Source: Bromus sterilis
Taxonomy: Eukaryota; Streptophyta; Magnoliopsida; Poales; Poaceae
Assembly (NCBI GenBank): GCA_950022295.1
Contig: OX465595.1
Span: 67,974,770-68,038,769 of the forward strand
Length of the DNA stretch: 64,000 nucleotides
Direction of reading: 5' to 3'
Shown: one piece after another, positions 57,819 to 64,000 of the stretch
Layout of the letters: the number at the start of each line of letters is the position of its first letter
How positions within the stretch are numbered: the stretch's first letter is position 1
Made by a program: the position numbers and the translations under genes
The notes under the pieces: generated by a model
Databases searched by the model: none
What the model saw: only the letters and a program-made list of their open reading frames with translations
Told to the model about the DNA's origin: nothing

Positions 57819-60800
57819 ATGGCCGCCGTGGACGAGAAATCCGCTGCCAGCCGTGGCCAGTGGAAAGGCTCCACCGTCAACGACGACGAGATCCGCCAAT
57901 TGCTCCACGCGCGCAAGATGCCGGCCGGCATCCAATGACGTGCCCCGGCGAGGAGATCGTGCCAGAACCGCGCGCCGGCGAGCGCGTGGTTTTTGTTGCG
58001 CACTTCGAGCGTGGCTTCGGGCTGCCGGTGAGCACTTTCTTCCGAGAGTTCTTGGACTTTCACCGACTGCAACCACACCACCTCGCCGCCAATTTCATTA
58101 TGACGATGTCGGGATTCATCACCCTATGCGAGGGCTATCTCGGCATCCGACCGAGCATCAGGCTGTGGAAGCGTCTCTTCCACCTCCGAGGTAACATGGC
58201 TCGGACTAGGAACCTGCTGCCGAACCCAGACGGAGAAGACAAACCGCCGATTCATGAGACCGCCATGACCGGCTGCGGCGGACGCATCCTCTACTCCAGC
58301 AAACAGGGCTATGAGTCCCCTGCCATCATCCAATCGGTCAAGGACTGGCAGACCACCTTCTTCTACGTCCGATCTCCCGACAAGGCCCCCGACCTCACCA
58401 ATCTGCCCGAATTCTAGCTCGCTCCACCGGTTGAGAGATACCAGTGGTCGACCAAGCTTAGAGTCAGAGACTGCAACATCGATTCCCAGGTGACTCAGAT
58501 TGCTCAGCTGGAAAAGGATGGCCTTAAGGCGTACGACCTCGTGGCCACTTGGTTTCAGGTCCGAGTGCTCCCACTTCAGCGCCGAGTGCACCGTATCTGT
58601 GACATGGCAACCTGCAGGGATCCCACTCGGATTTGCACCAAGAAGCTGAGCAACCGAGCATTGCGCCTCCGAGTGAAAGGACTCACCACCACTCCGACGC
58701 CAAAACCATTTTGATTCGGCCTGAAGTGCCTTCATCGCGGAGTTCATCCTCCAGAGGTATGCTCCGATTGCTCTCTCACTCCGCCCGATTTCTCGGTTGC
58801 TCATTTGCCCTTATGATGCCTTGCTCATTCTTCAGTATTTTATTGCGACCGTTGTGATGCAAGACGGTCAAGTTGCTGGCGAATTCGCCCTTGATCGCAA
58901 GGAGGAGGACCCAACCGACCTCGAGCACGACGACTCCCCCACTTTCGATTCCGACGCCGAGGACAACCCCGCCGACGCCGATGCGGCTGACCAAGGGGGT
59001 ATGGATGGCTCCTCCTTCGAACGCTTTCTGGATGAGTGGAGGGATGATGACAGCGCCTCAAAAGTTGGAGGTTCCGGTGCAGATTCGCATCCCGACCCCA
59101 AGAAGGCGCCACTCAAACGACCCCGAGTTGATGGCTCGTCATCTGGTGTTGCCTCGAGCATGGGTGCGAAAGCCGCAGTGCTGGTTCTGAGAGGGAAAGC
59201 ACCTCAGACTGGGCGCACTCGGGCTCAGCAGACTGGGAAAGCTCCCGGTGCCAAGCCCAAGGTCGGCCCCGTTCTGCAGGAAGCTCCTCTGGATATCGTA
59301 CCTCTGCGCTTCCGGATGCCCCGAGGAGCACCGATGTCTGCTGGGTAACTATCTATCCTTCCTGCTTTTCCTTGACATTTTTCTTTTCTTTGCTGCTTAT
59401 CTCTCTTTCCTGCTCAGGGCTGCTATTGACCTGGAAGACATCGACCGGGACATCCCTGCCTTCACCGGCCCAGCTCCTTCTGCAACCTCCATCCATGTAG
59501 ACAACACTAGAAAATGGCCGCCGATTTCTCCTCTCTCGACGAAGGACGCCGAGCGCAAGGCTAAGAAAACTCGTGCCGACCTCTTCAAACCTCAAAGCAA
59601 GCCTCCGAGCAAGCCTCTGCCCAAAGCCTCTGTGGCCCCCAAGGACATCGTCGACCTGGAGTCCGCCGATGCCGGGGGATTGCAATTGGATCCTCCGGTT
59701 GCTCCTTCCCCGACGTGGTCCTCCGGTCGGATCCCGACTACCATCGTCACAACCACTCCGCCGATTGTTACGGTGTCTCTTCCCTCAACAACTACCCCGA
59801 CACCGAGTGCTACTGCCCCGCCAGCCACCTCGGCGCCGCCCTCGACTGTTGCTGCTTCCAAGGCTCTGATCCTTCAGCCGACTTCGACGACGACTTCCTC
59901 TGCCGCTCTTGAATCGCAGATGCATTCGGTGGAGCACTTCCGCGTGGCCTACTCCCGCACCGGTCACGCTGTCCCCGAGCCCAACGCCTCGCGCCGCTTC
60001 TCTTTGGCCTCCCATGGCACTATGGCTTCAGCTTATGACCGAGTGAAGGCACTCTCCACCGGCGTGATTCAGGAGCTCGAGCTCGTCGACCGCAATCACA
60101 CTTTAAGTCCTCTTTTCCAAGTGGGGGCGCGCAAGCGCACCCACTGGGTGTAGTCCCCGAGATTCGGGCCGATTGCGTGCAATCAGCTCAGATCTTCTTT
60201 TGAATCTTGCTTTCTTATGCCGTCCTCAGATCGATGGATCTGCCCTCGACTGGGTGCGCGCAAGCGCACCCACTGGGTGTAGTCCCCAAGATTCGGGCCG
60301 ATTGCGTTGTAATCAGCTCGGATCTTCTCTCGACTTTTGATCTCATCATCATTTTTTTACTGACTCTCTTTCAATGCACATGCTTCCTCCGAGGAGAAAC
60401 GCAAGGTCTTTGAGACTATGCTCGAGTCCTACTCTGCCATCTTGCGACTCCTTGCCTCCGCTCAGCTTCAAGTGAACCAACAGACCGCCAAGGTCGCCGA
60501 GCTGACAGGTAATTTTGCTGATTCCCCACCGATTGATTTCATTCTCCGATTCTGATTTTTTTCTTGTCCACCACATTGCAGCTGCTGCCGCGTTCTTGCC
60601 TACTATTACTGCTCTTCAAGGCCGGGTAGCCGAGCTGGTGGAGCAGCTCAGCCGTCAAGGCCCCGAGCTCGCCACTGCTCAGCAGGAACTCAAGCGTCTG
60701 CGAGCCGCAGAAACCGACTTGTCTCGCACTGTCGAGCGGCTGCGGAGTGAAATGGCTGCGCTCAGAGCCAGCCACCAAACCGAACTGGAGGCAGTGATCT

Positions 60801-63214
60801 CGGCCCATGCCACGACTGCTGAGGTCCTGCGCTCGGAGCGCAATGCTGCGGTGACAGCTCGGACTGCTATGCAAGCTGAACGAGACGATGCGGTGGCCAA
60901 GATGGAGGCCATGATACTGCGCCATAACGACGAGATCACTAAGGCCCGACGCGAGGCCCGAGCTAATCTTGAGGGACTACGTGAGATGGATTCTCTTCTT
61001 TCTGGTAAGCTGTCCTTCTAGTCTCGTCTTTTCTACCGATTTCCTTTCTTTTGTATCTTCTTACGCTTAACCTTTTGACACAGAGTATTGGCCTGCCTCC
61101 GAGCACGCCGCTCAACTTGCTGTTGCTGAGGAAAAGTGAATCCGAGCCGAGGAGGGCTGGCCGGTGAGGGCTGAAGCTGAAGGATGGAGTCCCCGGGAAT
61201 TCATCATTGCCATCGAGGCTTGCATCCCTGTGATTATCGGCAGCGTCTTCGCATTCAAACTGGGCGTCCAGAAGCTCGCTGAGCTGCTTTGGGCTCTTTC
61301 CTGCTTAGGGCTGCTATTGACCTGGACGACATCGACCGGGACATCCCTGCCTTCACCGGCCCAGCTCCTTCTGCAACCTTCATCCATGTCGACAACACTA
61401 GAAAATGGCCGCCGATTGCTCCTCTCTCGACGAAGGACGCCGAGCGCAAGGCTAAGAAAACTCGTGCCGACCTCGTCAAACCTCCAAGCAAGCCTCCGAG
61501 CAAGCCTCTGCCCAAAGCCTCCGTGGCCCCCAAGGACATCGTCGACCTGGAGTCCGCCGATGCCGGGGGATTGCAATTGGATCCTCCGGTTGCTCCTTCC
61601 CCGACGCGGTCCTCCGGTCGGATCCCGACTACCATCGTCACAACCACTCCACCGATTGTTATGGTGTCTCTTCCCTCAACAACTACCCCGACACCGAGTG
61701 CTACTGCCCCGCCAGCCACCTTGGCGCCGCCCTCGACTGTTGCTGCTTCCAAGGCTCTGATCCTTCAGCCAACTTCGACGACGACTTCCTCTGCCGCTCT
61801 TGAATCGCAGATGCATTCGGTGGAGCACTTCCGCGTGGCCTACTCCCGCACCGGTCACGCTGGCCCCGAGCCCGACGCCTCGCGCCGCTTCCCTTTGGCC
61901 TCCCATGGCACTATGGCTTCAGCTTATGACCGAGTGAAGGCACTCTCCACCGGCGTGCTTCAGGAGCTCGAGCTCGTCGACCGCAATCACACTGTAAGTC
62001 CTCTTTTCCATGTGGGGGCGCGCAAGCGCAACCACTGGGTGTAGTCCCCGAGATTCGGGCCGATTGCGTTGTAATCAGCTCGGATCTTCTCTCGACTTTT
62101 GATCTCATCATCATTTTTTTACTGAATCTCTTTCAATGCACATGCTGCCGCCGAGGAGAAACGCAAGGTCTTCGAGACTATGCTCGAGTCCTACTCTGCC
62201 ATCTTGCGACTCCTTGCCTCCGCTCAGCTTCAAGTGAACCAACAGACCGCCAAGGTCGCCGAGCTGACAGGTAGTTTTGCTGATTCCCCACCGATTGATT
62301 TCATTCTCCGATTCTGATTTTTTTCTTGTCCACCACATTGCAGCTGCTACCGCGTTCTTGCCTACTATTACTGCTCTTCAAGGCCGGGTAGCCGAGCTGG
62401 TGGAGCAACTCAGCCGTCAAGGCCCCGAGCTCGCCACTGCTCTCAAGCGTCTGCGAGCCGCAGAAACCGACTTGTCTCGCACTGTCGAGCGGCTGCGGAG
62501 TGAAATGGTTGCACTCAGAGCCAGCCACCAAACCGAACTGGAGGCAGTGATCTCGGCCCATGCCACGACTGCTGAGGTCCTGCGCTCGGAGCGCGATGCT
62601 GCGGTGACAGCTCGGACTGCTATGCAAGCTAAACGAGACGATGCGGTGGCCAAGCTGGAGGCCATGACACTGCGCCATAACGACGAGATCACTAAGGCCC
62701 GACGCGAGGCCCGAGCTAATCTCGAGGGACTACGTGAGATGGATTCTCTTTTTTCTGGTAAGTTGTCCTTCTAGTCTCGTCTTTTCTACCGATTTCCTTT
62801 CTTTTGTATCTTCTTACGCTTAACCTTTTGACACAGAGTATTGGCCTGCCTCCGAGCACGCCGCTCAACTTGCTGTTGCTCTGGCCAACAACAACCCTTC
62901 TGCTGGCGGCCGCGCCCGAGGAGGTCAAGACAGCCAACCAGCGCGCTCTTCCAGCTCCCACTTGTACCACAATGATCTATCTGACAGCGGCTCGTCTCAG
63001 ACATCGCCCAAAGCCACCTCAGGACGGACGAGTGCCAAGATTGTCGATGATGAGCCCTCTAAGGCCAAGGAAGATTCGACGGCGCCGAAGCACTCGGAGG
63101 CCGCTACTGTGCTAGAGGACCCGACTGCGCCGGAGCAAACAGTCCGAGCCGTTGTACAAGCGCCATCCCCCGCTCCGACTACCTCGACTGCGCCGCCGAC
63201 TAGTGGCAAGAGAG
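57819..63214 (+). pseudogene. antisense gene of the Tat element (putative gypsy-type transposon domain plus coiled coil), intron-containing, decayed
   Basis: Begins MAAVDEKSAASRGQWKG at 57819. After a 1-base frameshift near 57937 it reads VVFVAHFERGFGLPVSTFF, LDFHRLQPHHLAANFI and TLCEGYLGIRPSIRLWKRLF, which I recognise as the putative gypsy type transposon domain (PF04195) found in grass antisense ORFs. A stop interrupts at 58415. Likely introns are 58757-58835, 59345-59415 and 60511-60581 (repeated at 62271-62343), all GT-AG. Middle exons encode acidic and Pro/Thr-rich sequence. A later exon encodes a coiled coil (LQGRVAELVEQLSRQ to RREARANLEGLREM). The tail is Ser/Thr/Pro-rich. Such ORFs are known in Tat elements; their function is unknown. 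Frame breaks and a duplication show this copy is dead. Confidence 0.7.
59401..62877. repeat. 1.9-kb tandem duplication within the antisense gene
   Basis: Copy one (59401-61131) and copy two (61294-62877) are over 95% alike by eye over most of their length. Both begin at an intron end (CTCTTTCCTGCTYAG) and end in the exon phrase CTCAACTTGCTGTTGCT. Between them lies 162 bp of the next exon. Copy one has an extra internal duplication of about 128 bp (60125-60330) and GTAAGT changed to TTAAGT at the donor after DRNHT; copy two keeps GTAAGT (about 61993) and lacks a 9-base piece (CAGCAGGAA) in the coiled-coil exon. Confidence 0.85.
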
Positions 63215-64000
63215 TGTTATACTCTTCAAGCCCTCGTTGATTACCCCAAGTGCAGGGTTGGATATAGTAGAGTAGCGGCAAGTTTTCCCTTGGCAAAGAT
63301 ACCAAGGTTTGTCTCCCGTAGGAATCCGAAGGATACAAGAAGGTGGTAAAGTGAACAGTGGCGCCGAGGTTCCTACTTCACCTGGACCTGCACACAGATA
63401 CAAATAACTTTGCTCCCAACGAGTACAGAGGAGTTATCAATTCCTCCGGCCTTGCTGTTTACAAAGGATCAACGCAAGAGATAATGATAATGGAAACTGA
63501 AAGTAAAGACGGAAAGTAAATTGAGGGTCTAAACAATGATATGAAGATGGACCGGGGTTCCGTGATTTTCACTAGTGATGTCTCTCTCCCAAAAGACGAT
63601 AAAAGTGCTAGCGAGGTAAACAAATCACAGTTGGGCAATTGACAGGATTATGAAGGCACCGCAATGCTAACTATGCTGCAAAGAAAGGAAGGGTTCAAAA
63701 GCAATGGGCAGTACGCCAAGGTAAGTAGACCGAAATCCATCTGCATCTACTATGAATCATTGTCAAAACCCCAACTAGGGTAAGTGCTAGGGTTTGTTTG
63801 TACCCTTTGCATCATGCAAAAATTCAAATGAAATTCAAAAATGGGGAAGCAGAAAGCCCTGAGAAATTAATTCATATGGCCAGATAAAAATCTTTTTCCA
63901 AAAATCATTTGAGTATTTGGAAAATTCCTATAAATGATGGTGATCATTTTATAAGTGGTTTGGGTATTTTCCCATGCCCATGGAATATTCTAAAATTCAA
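63215..64000. other. unclassified repeat cutting the gypsy element
   Basis: The Ser/Thr/Pro-rich antisense tail changes abruptly near 63215 into TGTTATACTCTTCAAGCCC, followed by non-coding DNA that continues to the window edge. The phrase GATTACCCCAAGTGCAGGG and the later GGCAAAGATACCAAGG wording are familiar from cereal repeats, but I cannot name a family. A start in TG suggests an LTR; its other end is outside the window. Confidence 0.4.

Larger units (their letters stand above)
56180..63214 (-). mobile_element. Tat-lineage gypsy element, 3' part (cut by another repeat at the right)
   Basis: A 3' LTR (56180-57039) is followed on the right by a purine-rich tract on the minus strand (AACTTTAGGGGCTAG), which marks the direction as leftward. 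Then comes a long plus-strand antisense gene. pol and gag should lie further right but are displaced by the repeat starting near 63215. No duplication of GGGTC (left flank) is found after the LTR, which agrees with an LTR still attached to internal DNA and not a solo LTR. Confidence 0.75.

Noticed and set aside
57668..58081. Minus-strand ORFs over the start of the antisense gene
   Set aside because: They are mirrors of the plus-strand frame, which carries the recognised domain.
1..64000. CRISPR array, rRNA or tRNA genes, bacterial operons
   Set aside because: No evenly spaced short repeats with unique spacers and no tRNA cloverleaf or rRNA core phrases were seen; spliced genes and LTR elements mark plant nuclear DNA.

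Overview
This window looks like nuclear DNA of a Triticeae grass (wheat, Aegilops or barley type). About nine tenths of it is nested transposable elements, with two recognisable host genes. The organism call rests on the element types: a BARE/Angela-like copia LTR starting TGTAGGAGATATGCCC, PIF/Harbinger elements with an ORF1 carrying a NAM-associated domain, TA-flanked Stowaway MITEs, kilobase-long non-coding (LARD-like) LTRs, and Tat-lineage gypsy elements with an antisense ORF. It is an inference from pattern recognition, not a database match.

Region 1-12081: the 5' part of a decayed Tat-lineage gypsy element on the minus strand (antisense ORF, pol, gag, PBS, 5' LTR at 7534-8375). It sits 3 bp inside the end of a long LTR (LTR A, 8376-12081). 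Region 12082-15241 is unclassified DNA with a possible spliced gene fragment.

Region 15242-35505: a stack of four insertions. A PIF/Harbinger element with 19-bp terminal inverted repeats carries a decayed transposase gene. That gene is cut by a long solo LTR (LTR B, 16058-34594, duplication TCAAG) of the same broad family as LTR A but in the opposite direction. LTR B is itself split by a Sirevirus-like copia derivative (19083-23341, GGATC) and by a full-length copia element (24874-34255, CCCGA). The copia element has equal-length, apparently identical 2004-bp LTRs and one open 1330-residue polyprotein, so it is very young. A second Harbinger-derived segment (35506-37752) holds decayed ORF1 sequence.

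Region 37753-56179: a short-LTR, badly decayed copia element ends 133 bp before the start codon of a nine-exon gene for TFIIF alpha (RAP74), 44580-47828, whose first exon encodes a RING-like cysteine/histidine module. A MITE-rich spacer follows, with Stowaway and Tourist-like elements. Next is a single-exon receptor-like kinase gene on the minus strand (52485-54488) with a short ectodomain, a non-RD catalytic loop and an insert of about 260 residues in the activation segment. The two genes converge.

Region 56180-64000: the 3' part of a second Tat-lineage gypsy element (3' LTR 56180-57039), mostly occupied by its intron-containing antisense gene, which carries a 1.9-kb tandem duplication. It is cut near 63215 by another unclassified repeat. 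No rRNA, tRNA or CRISPR array was seen. Nothing here looks like a new multi-gene system; the most interesting material is element architecture and the two host genes.
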